In this document: one piece after another, positions 23,815-37,290 of the stretch
How positions within the stretch are numbered: the stretch's first letter is position 1
Layout: each line of letters starts with the position of its first letter
Assembly (NCBI RefSeq): GCF_003473485.1
Contig: NC_053042.1
Location: 17,132,501 to 17,196,500 of the forward strand
Origin: Medicago truncatula
Taxonomy: Eukaryota; Streptophyta; Magnoliopsida; Fabales; Fabaceae
Direction: 5' to 3'
Length of the DNA: 64,000 bases
Position numbers and translations under genes: made by a program
Notes under the pieces: model-generated
What the model saw: the letters and a program-made list of their open reading frames with translations, nothing else
Told to the model about the DNA's origin: nothing
Databases searched by the model: none

Positions 23815-24845
23815 TAACACATCAATTGAGGATTTTGTTTTCAATAAACATTTTCTCAATAGCATTGATGAGAGAGTTCGGAAGAATGATATACTTATAA
23901 CATATGATGAGATTGATTGAATGACCTATTTGATCATTACCTCACGTTTAGCTTTGGATAGACATTTGCTACTCTAAGAGTTGACTTTCTGCCATATTCT
24001 ATCCTTGATAAAGCCAAAGGCGGTCTCTTTAATTTAATCATTGACAACAACCCCAAATATTTTCATATGGCCATCATTACTCAGACACCTAGAATATTTG
24101 TTATAGCATGTTGCGTGGGTTTTTGTACATTGTTGTCGTAAAAAATCTCAAACTTCACCAAATTAATCGCATACTCAGAAGCATCTTCATAGGTCAATAT
24201 AATATCCTTTATTACTTGCGCTTAATGCTTAGTAGCTCTGAAAAAACAGTCATATGCAAACAATAGGTGAGAAACAATGAGCGTGTCATGACAAATGCTA
24301 ATGCCGTATAAATCACTGCGACCATCAACTTTCTGAATCAGAGTTGATAGACCTCCTAGACATAATGATTAAATAGGGTGACAAGGGGTCACCATGTCGC
24401 AACCCTTTGATAGGCATAATAGGACCCACCATGTCATTGTTCACAATCACTGAATATCTAGTGATTCAATGCACATCAAAATACACACGACCCACTAAGG
24501 GCCAAAACCCATCTTCAACATACCTTCCATCTGGTACACCTAATCTATTCGATTACAAGCCTCACTAATATCCAACTTTAATGCTACATTACGATCATTA
24601 CCACGCTTCTTAAGCTTCATGTGATGCACCACTTTAATTTTTTTTGATAAGATGCACCACTTTAATTGTTACCATTGCATTATTAAGAATTAACCTTTTA
24701 GCAAAAGAATTAACCTCTCTCTTAAAAAAAAACTGATTATCATAAATACATTTATGCAACAATCTCTTCAACCTATTAGCAAGCATCTTTGCAACAACTT
24801 GCACAATCCAACACATTATAAAATACAATTGGTCATCGGTCTTTC
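23815..24845 (-). pseudogene. LINE (L1-type) reverse transcriptase relic
   Basis: On the minus strand, frame-shifted segments follow plant L1 RT order: VAKMLANRLKRLLHKCIYDN, NNAMVTIKVVH, GPIMPIKGLRHGDPLSPYLI (RT motif, about 24371-24430), LLFAYDC (the catalytic FADD motif altered to AYDC), KYLGL, FGFIKDRIWQKVNS-stop-SSKCLSKA, LPNSLINAIEKMF. Many stops and shifts interrupt it. The endonuclease domain and both ends are missing. The W-to-TAG change after VNS fits transition-driven decay. Confidence 0.85.
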
Positions 24846-24916
24846 ATCGTCGCACAACACTGTAATATTCTGTCACCCTAAAAGATAAACTTGAAATTTA
24901 ATTTCGGCTTTACTTT

Positions 24917-25046
24917 TTTTTTTGGTCTTAGATGAATTCACTGAAAATAAACTCACACACAACTGTGAGGTCCCAGATTTGAACTCGAACCATGACGTCC
25001 GACCTTACAATTTCGGCATTTGCCAGTTGAGCTAAGACTTATAAAC
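24917..25046 (-). mobile_element. tRNA-derived SINE with exact 15-bp target duplication
   Basis: ATTTCGGCTTTACTT is duplicated exactly at 24901 and 25047. On the minus strand a tRNA-like head has box A TAGCTCAACTGGCA and box B GGTTCGAGTTC. The 3' end is a T-run on the plus strand (poly(A) of the SINE). Both Pol III boxes look intact. The A-rich stretch 25063-25266 beyond it has no gene. Confidence 0.9.
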
Positions 25047-25403
25047 ATTTCGGCTTTACTTTACTTTTTTTTTCCTTGTTACTTTGTACTAACACTACCA
25101 AAAAAATAAATAATAATACTGTTATAGATAATAATAAAAAAAAAAATAAAGACAAAAAAGCATCCTTAACAAAAAAAAGACAAACAAAGTAGAAAAAAAA
25201 AAAAATAAAAAAAAAATAAAGACAAACAAAGTAGAAAAATAAATAGCAATTTTCAATATTTTTTGTTTGGGTAATGCGAATGCCTTTGTTCTCCGTTATT
25301 CATCTTCTTTTTCTTTCTATCAATTTTCTCTCTCATCCCATTTTCTCTCTCTAAAATCTCAGGATTCTCACGCCGCTATTGTCATCTCCTCCTTCGATTC
25401 CAG

Positions 25404-26252
25404 GTTCGCTCTCTCTATCTTCGATCCATTCATTCCCACCCCAATTTTTCAATTCCACTTTTTCCATTTCATTCCATCAATTTTTTCGGGGTTTTTCAAT
25501 TCCACTTCATTTCTTCGATTTCGATCAATTTTTCTCATTCAAATCGTTTCCTTAGATCTTATTCGCTTTTACTGTATTCATTCTTATTATGAATTTTCAG
25601 TTTTCACTTTCATGCAATTTGCGTTAGTAACTGTTTTTTGTGTTAATTTAATTTGATTTGTTTTGGGTTTAATTTTTAAAAAATTTCAATCTATATTTTA
25701 GGGTTTAATTCATGGGTTTTTTGGGTTAATATTTTTAGTTAGGTTTTTGGGTTCAATAGTATTAGAAATGAATTATTTTTAGGTTATCTTAAATTATCAT
25801 GTGCTGATTTCATTTGATGAATTGTTACCATTTGAATTTGAATTTGTTGTGTACTTATAATTAATTTTTCTGCCACAATGTGTGCTTATAGTTAATTTTT
25901 CATGTGGTGCTGTTAATTTATAATTGTAAGTAGTAGAAGTTGACTTTTTGTAATCAGTACGTAGGATCTATGAAGCAGGGACAGGTTGACACGACATAAT
26001 TTTTAAATGAATTAATTGAACAAAATTACATGCCAGTGTCATGTCGGTGACACAGACACATGTTGAACACTGGACACACCTTCAATCAGAAGTGTCGATG
26101 CTACAGTGTAGGATTTTTTGCGATGCAGTTGGAAATGTTTGCATGATTTATTTATGCGAAAAGGTTGTTTGAATGGTTTACTATGATATAACACAATGTG
26201 GGGTTTTAGGGTATTGATTTCGGTGCTTTGTTTTTGTGATTCTATGCTGCAG
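25404..26252 (+). other. Probable 5'-UTR intron of the TRAF-like gene
   Basis: A CT-rich leader (about 25290-25403) ends GATTCCAG|GTTCGC and the next exon starts after TGCTGCAG at 26252. Neither flank codes convincingly before the ATG at 26296. A long leader intron is common in plant genes of this type. The boundary is inferred from splice signals only. Inside it, 25968-26115 carries a GTGTCGGTGACAC-rich repeat resembling sequence at 63690-63775. Confidence 0.5.
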
Positions 26253-26295
26253 CTGTTATAAGAAGAGTGTTAGTGAAATAGTGCTTGATCAAGAA

Positions 26296-29200
26296 ATGGC
26301 TGGGGTTGCGAGTGAGGAATCTGGAGCGGGAAAGTCTGTGGAGGGAAGTTATAGTGGGCACCGTGGGGAAGAGTTGGCAGAATGGCGATCTTCTGAGCAG
26401 GTGGAAAATGGAATTCCGTCGACTTCACCTCCTTACTGGGACACCGACGAGGATGATGATGGTAGTGAATTTACAATTGTTAGAATTAGTTTTCTATCAA
26501 CAGTTGTTTAAAATCTAATGTTTTTTTATTTTTTTTCCATTTAACAGGACCAAAACCATCGGAGTTGTATGGAAAATATACTTGGAAGATAGAAAACTTT
26601 TCAAAGATTACCAAAAGGGAACTTCGTAGTAATGCATTTGAAGTTGGCAACTATAAGTGGTATGCGGCTTTCGATAAACTTATTGGCATACATGTTTATG
26701 AACATTTTGTAACCAGATAAACCATTGCGTCTTTTGTCATTCATGTTGTTGTTTCATGAATCTATGAGTATTGACAATTAATTGTTTGTGAAATGCATTT
26801 ATCTATACACATCTCTGTTAAGAGGGAAAACTATTGGTTTGGGTTACTTAGTGTTTCCTATACATTATGACTTTGTAACCATCTAATTTGTTAAATAAGG
26901 GGAATATACTTTACTTGATTTGTGAAAGGTGCATTATATATCAGAAGTAAGTAGAATACAATGACATAATTAACATACCTGATTGCATATGTTACTGAGA
27001 CATTCCTTAAGATTTGACAGATACCATGCTTTATAGTTGGGGTTTGGATCTAATGGTGATGTAATATATGGCAGGTATATTTTAATTTACCCACAAGGTT
27101 GTGATGTATGCAATCATCTCTCTCTGTTTCTTTGTGTTGCTAATCATGACAAACTTCTTCCAGGTTTGATTCTTGAATTTTCACATTGCATTTATGATTT
27201 TTTAGTTTTCCTAGCTACTCTTAATCCAACAATACTTGACTTCTTTTATATTTACCCTTCCTTTTGTGGGCAATGCAGGATGGAGTCATTTTGCACAATT
27301 TACAATAGCTGTGGTTAACAAAGACGCCAAGAAATCAAAATATTCTGGTCCGTTAGTAAATAATTACCTTAGTTATTGGAGTTACAGTTTTTTGAAACAG
27401 CATTATTAACCTATTTTACCTGAAATTTTTTAGATACATTGCACCGGTTTTGGAAGAAAGAGCATGACTGGGGATGGAAAAAGTTTATGGAGATTTCGAA
27501 GGTGAGAGACGGCTTTGTTGACGAGTCTGACAACCTGATAATAAAAGCTCAAGTTCAAGTCATTAGGTTGGTGTTCTATATGCTTAATTTTTTAAGTTAT
27601 TTATATATACAATATTACAAATATGCATCTCCGTGTATGCATGTGTTTTTGACTTTGTTACTTATCTGGAAAGAAGAAAACACGAATGTTCTCTAATCTA
27701 CTAGTGTGAGCGACTCTTCCTTTTTTGAATGCAGTTTATTTGAAATCTTATAGCTAGCAAGAAACGATACTCTTTCTTTGTTGAAATCTTCTGAATAGTT
27801 TTTTGCGAAGTAGGTTATGAATACCTTCATATCATTGTTTTAACATTCATCTCTGGGATTGTAAACCCCAGATCTCATTTTTGTTATTTTGCAACCCAGC
27901 AGTATTTTCAATGACATTGTTTTCGCAAATACTTTGACTTAGTATGTACCTACATCTACTTAAGAGTAAGGATTTCTATTTTCTTTAGGTCTATTAGGTA
28001 TTGTTCTTTTTTGGTAAACCCCATGTTCTGTCATGTTGTGTTTTATATTCGAACAAAATTGCCCAAGAGTGTAACCTTTTGCAGCTAGCAGCTTCAACTC
28101 TGAAGAGAGATGAAATTCCTATTTTATCCTCCATTTTCTCCATTGGCTACTAATTTCTGGGGAGATGAAATTAGTCTCCCTGCATTTATCAATAAAACCC
28201 CATAGGCCGTAAGGCAACCTTTTGTTTGCACACCAGTGTTCTTCCTACACATTTTCCAACTACTTCCCTCAAGCAATTTTAGGCCAAATCCTTCTTTTTC
28301 TGTTTTCAAATAAACCAGCATTTGTTCTTAGGTCTTGTCGCTGCCGCCTCTGTTTCACATACCTTAGTCATTCATAGCTTCTTTCTGTTGCACATAGCTC
28401 TATTTCTTTAACTAGTGATGGGGTGTGCACTACCTGTTTCTTTCCCTTATTCTTGAATTTTTTTCGTTGCTGACATATTAATGTTGTGTAGATTGATAGT
28501 GATTGTATGTCAGGACTATGGCTTTTGTTTATTAATTATGAATCTCTGTAGTTATGGGAAATTTTTTATTTGACCATTTGTATTTACGAGTATAATTTTT
28601 TAATCCCGTATCCATAATCTTCAATACAGCCGTAATCTAATGATCCATTATATTGTTTTTGGAATCAGCTGCTCTGTGCTGCTGTCCAGGATTGACTGAC
28701 CTATAACTATCTAATGTGGACTGTTGTTGGATTTTGTTTAATACGCGTTAATGTGAAATTACAAAATGAGGCCAAAATTTTAAAGGGCTTACAACATGTA
28801 CGACATTTAAGTGTTTTTATATATAAGGTGTTTTTAAAATGATTTAAATTTAGCTTACAACATGTTGTAAGCTTTAAATTTAGCTTTAAAATGATTTCTA
28901 TCTCATTAGATATCCTTGTTGAAGCGGTGAACTGGTGTTTCCCTTAAGTTGACTTACTATAATAGGTTAATGAATAGCACTCTAGGATGTTTAGAAGAAT
29001 TACACGCATGTCCCCCACATATCTTGTTACATTGGTTACCCAATGCATACCAAAGTCACCCACTATTTTATTATATTCTGATGGTTATTCCTGTGGAGGA
29101 GCTTCAAATAACCAGTTTTTATCGTTAACACCCTAAAGACTGCCAATTAGTAATTGGCGTTTTAAACAGATATTCTGGGTTCCTTCTTCAGAAGCTTTAA

Positions 29201-32200
29201 ATTTAGCTTTAAAATGATTTCTATCTCCTTCAAAGATTTTTTATTTTTGCTGAAAATTGTTATCCTATTGGAAGGATATAAAAACATTTTCTATGACGTG
29301 TTTAAGTTTGTTCTGCTCGACCTAGGTAAACCTCTGCTAACAGATGTACACAGCAGATTGACTGTTGTATGTTGGTTCGTTTGGTTGTAATTTTGTGAGG
29401 CTCTCCTGCTTTCTGGTGTTTAAATTAATATACTCTTGATCACGATATAACACCTACCTTTCTGAAACTATGCTGCTGTTGGATTATATCTTTTTACTTT
29501 CTTAATTGCTTTTATTTGCATTAGTGCAACGTGCTTTGTAGCTTTTCATTCAGATGTATGACCATATGTTTTTTTAATGCACAGGGAAAAAGCTGACAGG
29601 CCTTTTCGTTGCCTTGATTGCCAGTATAGGAGAGAGCTTGTTAGGGTCTATTTGACAAATGTAGAACAAATTTGTCGGCGTTTTGTGGAGGAGAGAAGAA
29701 GCAAGCTTGGGAAGCTGATAGAGGATAAAGCTAAGTGGTCAAGGTATTTTGTATTCATTAGTATTACCTTTTGAAATATATAAATAGGGAGCTTATCAAG
29801 TGAGAAGAGTGGAGTGTCTTATTGTGAGAGATGGGGGTTAAATAGTCACCATTGTACTAAAATGAAAGGTCCAGATGCAATTTCAATTTTAAACTGAACG
29901 TTGTTCTTCTCTTTTGTATATCCACTCGCTTCCTCCCCTCTCTGCACCATTTCTCATTTGCGGTTCTACTACAATTTTGTTTTCGAAAATGACTTCTCGA
30001 AGTCATTTTTCTGTCTGGTGATGCGTGTTATTGTTCTTGCCATATTTTCCTGATCTTGATTACTGAAAGTATTTTTGTGTTTTTCTTTCAAATTTTTTGA
30101 CTGCATAAAATTTTGACCATTAGTAGAACAAGCATGTGCGAATCTTGTCAGGTTTCCATGAACCCCACACTTGAGGCTTGACCACCTAAAATGAAATCAA
30201 CCACACTTTTTTTATAATCTGATTGAAAAAACTGAAAAATTTGAGAGACAACTGTGCATGAATTGCGTACAATGAATTGGACGTGAGTAAAAAGGGGGAT
30301 GTCCGAGAGAGATGGCGTAGCACCCAATATATATTTATTATTTAAAAGGGAATTTGATCCGGATAGTTACTTTACATCCTATTTACATCCTATTGTTTAT
30401 ATTTTCCGCTCTCATCTCTCACAATAAGACGCTACTCTTACTTGATATGCCCTCTCTCTATATGGAATATCAATTATCTCCTTATGTCTGCTGTTATTCT
30501 TTATCTTGATCAAAAGTGTAACCTAAAACGTGAGGATTTTTAAATTATTATCTTTTCATACTCTGTGATCATCAGCACTTTATTACTTGATGTTTTAAAT
30601 CATTTAAGTTAATTATCCTTTAATCTAGGAAAGTAAAAAGTGTTAGTTATGCGTGGTAGGAAAGAAATCAATACAGAAGGGTAGCACTGTAGTTTAGTCT
30701 TGTAGCGTGACAATAGTCAGATGCACTCTAGGCAACTTTGTGTAATCTTATGCCTGTTTTCATGTATATGAAGATTTACTTGTATATTATATATTATTAT
30801 ATTCTACATTCCATGGAAAGTTTAATAGGGTATACACTGTTTATCCTATTTGATATATTATCATACTAGGATTCTTTATTACTTACATCAGATCTTGAAA
30901 TTTTGGTTCATATTTTGCTGGATAAATTAAATATGGATTTGCAATGTTTGCAGCTTCTGTAAATTTTGGCGAGAAATTGACCAAACTTCTAGGCGCCGCA
31001 TGTCTAGGGAAAAAACAGATGTAATTTTGAAAGTAGTAGTAAAACACTTCTTTATAGAGAAAGAAGTGACCTCTACTTTGGTGATGGACTCCTTATATAG
31101 TGGATTGAAGGCTCTTGAAGGCCAGACCAAGTCCAAGAAAGGTAGGGTAAAATTGTTGGACGCTGAAGAAATGCCAGCTCCAATTGTCCGTGCTGAGAAA
31201 GATATGTTTGTACTGGTGGATGATGTTCTATTGTTACTTGAGAGGGCTGCTATAGAACCTCTCCCTCCTAAAGATGAGAAAGGTCCTCAAAATCGCACAA
31301 AGGTGAGAAATTGTTTGTGTTGGTTAATTGATTGGAATTATGTTGATAGCGGGCGACACAGGGAAGACTTGGGAAGAAAAGACACATGATAAAAATTAAT
31401 GTGATTCAATCATAACAAACAATAACAGCAATACTTCCAACAACCCTGATAGTGTTTATGTATTGATGATAGAAAATTTTAAAGAACTAACCGAGCAAGA
31501 AATTACGTAAAGGCGGAAAACTAAAGATCTATCCCATAAACGACAGGCCCCATTGTTTTAAATTTTTTAGTTAACTTCTGTCAGCTGGTTAGCATAATCT
31601 ACAAACTAGGCCTAGTTGGCTATGACCAAATTGCACATGTAGAGTGGTATTCTTGTCACCTGGGAAGTTGTTGTCAATGGATATTGGTATATTTTGGTTT
31701 TGTAGTTTCAAAACTCTTTTGATTGCTAAGAACCTTGTGTTCGCCTATTTTTGGCAGGATGGAAACTCTGGGGATGACTTCAATAAAGAATCTATAGAGC
31801 GTGATGAAAGGCGTCTCACAGAATTGGGTCGTAGGACTCTGGAAATATTTGTCCTTGCCCACGTATTCAGGTATTATATACAATTAGTTCTGGTGGGAAA
31901 AGGCTTGGTTCTTCTTGTTGTTGCCGCTGTATATTTGTTGATAATACTCTTACTCGAATAAAGATTTCAGTATTGTATTTTGTTGAGAGGATTAAGTTTT
32001 TATACGGTGACTGTTAGGCGATTTTCTGTTCAAAGTAGCTGTGAGTACTTGGCAAGTTAGTATGGACTTGTGTGATCGATTTCTTATCATGCCAACAAAT
32101 GTTGTCTAGGTCATCTGTTGCAAATTACAAAGAGCGTGTTTGGTTCTCCGTGTTGCTTCCTTTTAATAGAATATTTTGTATGTTCACTTTCTATATTGAA

Positions 32201-35200
32201 TCCTGTAGTGAAACTGTGAAAGTATGTTCACATCCAAATGAAAGAACCATTTTCTTCCCATATGTCCAATATATGCTACATCCAGTCCAGTCCGTCATCT
32301 CCATTCTCGTTAAAAATCAAAGTAGACATTTTTTTGTTCATTGTATGTTTCTCATTTCTTTCTCTCATTTATATATATATATTATGTTGAGGAGGGATCA
32401 AAATACATCAATGCAAAACTTGTGTAAAGTTACACCACTCAACAAGTTTTTATTGGATACATAATTTATATAACTCACCATTGGATTGAAAGATATACAT
32501 CATTTATATAAAATTTTATATTACACTGAAATTATTTGATATGTTATTAAGATGCACAAAGGTTAACAGTATTCAGTAAAAGCAGTTAAGACATTTATCT
32601 TTATGACATCTCAGTGACATATCAAATGACTTCAAATTTATGTAAACTTTGAGATGATCTATATGATATAAAATTTCAATCTAATGGTGAGTTTTACAAA
32701 ATATATATCCGATAATAACTAGTTAAATATATTAAGAATAAAACTATATTCATGTGTTCATTTAAGTTTTAAAATAAGAAAAAGTAAATAAAATCCAGTA
32801 CAAGAAATTAATAAGTAGATGCATTAGGAATAAAATTCATGCGATTATTTAAATTTAAAATTTATTAAATATTAATAAATAAGATAGGATCAAGTTGAAG
32901 AAATTAATTAGTAGATGTTTTATCTTGTTATTATGTAATTTCATCCAAATTGAATTAGATTTTTTCCATGCAGTATGTTTTTTCGTCTTACTTCTGTTGC
33001 AAATTATTATTTGTTTTTTCAACAAACTGATATAAAAAATATAATTTGACACTTACACATACACTTTTTAAGTATAATTTTACATTCAAAAGTACTTTTT
33101 ATAAATATCAAAACATTTTTTTTTTTGTCAGATATATATGTTTGAGGAAAAGTATCCAAACATAACCCCACTTAATAGCAAACTCAATTTTAACCAAAAG
33201 AATGCTTGCAAAATGAAGTTTAATCGATATTACGTTTGCATATTTTAATAGAAACATGCAAAAAATTGTTAGTCTTTGTTTCAGTATGATGTCAAATTGT
33301 CAACTTCTTTTTCGGAATCTTGTCCATTCAAATTTCAAACTGTGATTCATGGTAGCATGAAAAAAACTTACCGCAAAAGTTCCACTACTAACCGTGAGAC
33401 ATAAGGGGCTTTCAGCCTGTTAATGCTAACTACTAACAACCTTGGTTTCACTACATGACATTCTGAAGCATTAGTGTGTAGTTTGTGCTATTTATTATAC
33501 TGATACTGAGTTTGGATAGATGGACAACCATGGGACATGATTTGGACGATATGAAATGATATGTGGCTAGGCTTTTGGCTTTGATATCCGATAGTTTGAT
33601 ACATATGCCTGTGCGATTAATTTTACTGTGGATGAAAGTTTATCCATAAGCATGTAGTGCAGTATCATTGTCTACACGAAATTGATTCGATGCTTGTTAA
33701 CATCTTGCAACCTGAGCTTTGTGTAGTTGTAATATGAGGCGTTGATGTATGAATGATAAAACAAGACATGCTTAACTTTATTTTGGTATGTAAGGTGTTT
33801 ATTATGTTTGTACTGATTATTTTCTTAATCTTTGTTTACTTGTAAGTATAGACTGTGTAAGCTGTTAATGGATTAGGTTATCCTAACCATCTACCTAATG
33901 AATGCAGCAATAAAATTGAGGTTTCTTACCAGGAAGCCGTTGCTCTGAAGAGACAAGAAGAGCTCATCCGTGAAGAAGAGGCAGCATGGCTGGCTGAAAC
34001 TGAACAGAAAGCAAAACGTGGAGTTAGTGAGAGGGAAAAGAAGGCAAAGAAGAAACAGGTGTGGCATCTAAATTCATCATCAAGGGATCTCTGATATCCT
34101 GAAATTGTTTTCACATAAGTACTGCATTTTGTGGTTGTCCTGATAACAAATTGGGTTTATACTAAATCATCTAAGATTCAAGATCAAATAATTCATATGA
34201 TTTCCTCTACAGAACATGGATCGTAAATTACATCTATAAAATCAAAACATTTAGTAACATTGTAATGCAATTGTTTTATTATTATTTTAAAGAAATGATC
34301 TAGTTCTGATATATGATATTTGCTATGACTTGAGTTTATAATTTATTGAAACCCGAATCTATGGCATATTAGTTTTTAATGAGGTTGGGCATACATGATT
34401 TTCTTCTGTCTATCTTCGATGTACATGTTTATGATCCTTTACTTATTTTCCAACCTTGTATTCCCATAAAATAGCTTAGGTGACAAGCCAATTGATATTC
34501 TTCTGGCTAATTATTCCTTCAACGGAAATATCTTCCCATCAATTTAGTAATTATAACTTCCCAGCTTCTTCTTCATGTCCCCTTTCCCGTAGCATACATG
34601 CTACTAGTGGGATTAAAGGACGTCATAATACACGGGGTTTGTGAGAGTAGTTCTGGGTTTTCCTCTTGAACTGCTGACAGAACTTGTTTCTTGTCACTCC
34701 AGGCCAAACAAAAACGAAACAACCGTAAAGGAAAGGATAAAAGTAAGGATGAAAGGCCTACTGTGGCAGTACATGACAAGCAGCAAGACAATGGTTCTTA
34801 TGAGAAAAAGGATTCTAACTTGGATGAGGTTCAAACTCTGGATGAAAAGCTTGATGCCCTGGAAGTTGTTTCTGATTTGTCTGATTCTGTGGTAGGAGTT
34901 GACGAAGTTATTCAGCCTGATTCAGAAGAGAGAGATGCAAGTCCTGTTAATTGGGATACTGATGCATCGGAAGCTCATCCTTCAACTGAGGCTATTAGCA
35001 ATGGTATAGATGGTCTTGCACCTGTGCAAAATGGAATGGCCGAGAAAAGGAGCAGTTCAGTGATAGATGACAGTTCTTCGACATGCTCTACTGATTCGTT
35101 GCCTTCAGTGGTGATGAATGATCCCTACAAGGGGAACTCCTTTTCAAATTACAAAGTCCAGAAATCGCCTAGCAGGTAAGTTTATGCATTGTTTCTTTCA

Positions 35201-37290
35201 CGGGGATGAATGTTAAAGTTGTTTTGTATTAATTTAATTTTCCACCTTTTGTCTGTAGAGGTAAGAACCAAGTAAAAGCATCATGTAATGGGAGTAATTG
35301 GACAGCTGAAATGGACAGTCAGGCATCTGGTTCAGCTTCAAATGCTGTTGATATTAACGAGTCTGGAAGTGGTAAGGTAGGTGAATCTGAGTCCGAGGGT
35401 GCAATCTGCTTACAGGATCGGTTGAAGTGGCTCAACAAGCCTGTTGCCAGAAAGGTTTTTCTCTTAAAGCTCATGCTCATGATTTTCTTTCATGCTACAT
35501 GTTACTTTCTCATGTTTGATAATAATACTTGAATTTTCCCAGTTTCTTTTTTACCTGTCATGAATTATCTATCTCAAAAGCTTAAGCTATTGGGCGAGAT
35601 ACTGAATTATCTATCGGTAATCTAATATTGAAAGAGGCTGCGCAATCGTACTCATTTTCACATTTTGCAGCTTTTCATTCCTTACTTTATTTTACACGTG
35701 CTGCTTTTATGTAGCATAGGGATCTGTACTTACTTCTTCTTGAAGGGTGGGAGATTGGGTTTGGAATTGATGTAAACTTCATGATTACATGTTTAGTCAT
35801 TTTTAAAGATGTCCTTTGACTTACCTTTTCCTTTTAGTGCAATTTCAATGCGAACATGATTTAATTGGTGATGCTCTTCTATTTGATAGGAAGAGGAAGT
35901 TCTTTTACCGCAAAAGAAACAAAACATTAAAGAGCAAGTTCATGTTGAAAAACCTGTTGATAATGGGAGTCCACAGAAAGAGATGACATCAGTAGGGCCA
36001 TCCTCGCCGAGGAGTCCTTCTAGAAACTTACCCTCACCTGTTAATGTCAGGAAAACATCTTTTAGTGTCACACAACAGACAGGTAAAGATACATCTTCAT
36101 CTTTAACGTCTGCTTCACAACCAACAATTGTGCCTAAAACAGAAATCCAGAAGACTTCACCTCCAAGACCAACCGAAAAACCTATTGCACAAGTGACTAT
36201 GATGTCAAGGCCTTCCAGTGCTCCTTTGGTTCCTGGTGGTCCCAGGCCAACTACTTCGGTCTCTGTGGTTCAAACAGCTCCGCCTCTTGCACGCTCAGCG
36301 AGTGCAACTGGCCGATTGGGTCCTGATCCCTCACCTGCTACTCATAGTAATGTTCCTCAGTCATACAGAAATGCAATGATGGGGAATCAAATAGCTTCAA
36401 CGACTACCAGTTTCACTCATTCCACCTCTAGTTCAGGAGTAAATCCATCTTCAGGCTATTCACAGCAATCTTTAGTATCATCGCCAATGTTTTTGTCTCA
36501 GAGCTCTGAAAATATGGGTTCGATGGCTGGCCAGGCTAGTGTTCCTTTTGGTATGCTTACTCGTGATGTTTTGCAAAATGGGCTGCATTGGATGGAGAGT
36601 TCTCAAAGGGAAGCCAGCAGAAGCATGCACTATGAACCATCTTCCCGACTCAATGATGTTCAAAACCTGGACTTGTTCCAGCCAGTAGACAGTAGATCTT
36701 TCGATCAACTGCCAAATGAGTTCCAAGCCTGCACATCTAGGCGTCAGAACCAAGGGCTGTTGGCGGATGAGTTCCAAGCCTGCACATCTAGGCGTCAGAA
36801 CCAAGGGTTGTTGGCGGATGAGTTCCCTCACCTCGATATCATAAATGATCTGCTTGATGATGAGCATGGTATTGGGAACGCAGCCGGGACAAGTTCAGTC
36901 TTCCAATCCTTCAATGATGGATCACATATGCTAAATCGACAGTTCACTTTTCCAGGAAACTTGGATACAAATGATGATTTGGGATCCTCAACCAGTTCTT
37001 GTAGGTTTGAGAGATCACGAAGCTACCATGATCCTGGGTTTCAACAAGGGTATAACCCCTCTAGGGGACATTTTGACTCAATGAGGGATTATCATCCACA
37101 AGCAAGCACACTATATGGAAATGGAAAAGTAGATGGGTTGGTTCCAAACCAATGGCAGATGGCTGGTTCTGATCTATCTTATCTTGGCTTGAGAAATCCA
37201 GACATTGATGGTTACTCATACTATCAAGATTACTCGAATTTGACTGGTGTCAATGGTTATACAGTATTCAGGCCTTCAAATGGTCAGTAG
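26296..37290 (+). CDS. MATH/TRAF-like domain protein, MUSE13/MUSE14 type
   Basis: There are twelve coding exons: 26296-26461, 26548-26659, 27075-27163, 27279-27347, 27434-27566, 29585-29743, 30954-31302, 31758-31870, 33908-34058, 34703-35175, 35259-35454, 35890-37290; all introns are GT-AG. The sum is 3411 nt, 1136 residues, close to the Arabidopsis MUSE13/14 (TRAF1a/b) proteins. A short acidic leader (YWDTDEDDDG) precedes a MATH domain at about 64-190 (YGKYTWKIENFSK, NHLSLFLCVAN, LLPGWSHFAQFT, HDWGWKKFM). A conserved helical region follows (EKADRPFRCLDCQYRRELV.., CKFWREIDQTSRRRM), then a Lys/Glu-rich coiled coil at about 400-460 and a long Ser/Pro-rich disordered tail. The family tethers NLR immune receptors to the SCF-CPR1 ubiquitin ligase and affects autophagy; that role here is by homology. 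Start chosen as the first in-frame ATG with the conserved MAG..SEES leader. No defect seen. Confidence 0.93.
28852..28873. repeat. 22-bp perfect palindrome in intron 5
   Basis: AGCTTACAACA and its exact reverse complement TGTTGTAAGCT abut. The flanking TTTAAATTTAGCTTTAAAAT continues to AATGATTTCTATCTC (to about 28905) and recurs at 29190-29228, so this part of intron 5 (27567-29584) contains a short duplicated segment. Confidence 0.8.
29777..30463. mobile_element. TIR element of about 690 bp in intron 6 of the TRAF-like gene
   Basis: The left arm (AGCTTATCAAGTGAGAAGAG ... GTCTTATTGTGAGAGATG) and the reverse complement of the right arm (CATATCAAGTAAGAGTAGC.TCTTATTGTGAGAGATG) match over about 55-60 bp. 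No ORF and no clear target duplication were found. The intron splice sites are undisturbed. Confidence 0.65.
32446..32719. mobile_element. MITE-like inverted repeat in intron 8
   Basis: The left arm GTTTTTATTGGATACATAAT..AACTCACCATTGGATTGAAA pairs with a right arm whose reverse complement reads GTTATTATCGGATATATATT..AACTCACCATTAGATTGAAA. The arms are about 60 bp in a 274-bp element. Intron 8 (31871-33907) is otherwise AT-rich and shows no gene. Confidence 0.65.
36718..36819 (+). repeat. 51-bp in-frame tandem duplication in the last TRAF exon
   Basis: Two 51-bp copies (36718-36768 and 36769-36819) differ at one synonymous base (CTG/TTG). Each encodes EFQACTSRRQNQGLLAD, residues about 947-963 and 964-980. 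A third EF start follows. The near-identity indicates a recent event. Confidence 0.95.

Noticed and set aside
34573..34895. Alternative frames over TRAF exon 10
   Set aside because: Shadow frames; the spliced reading with conserved family order uses the other frame.
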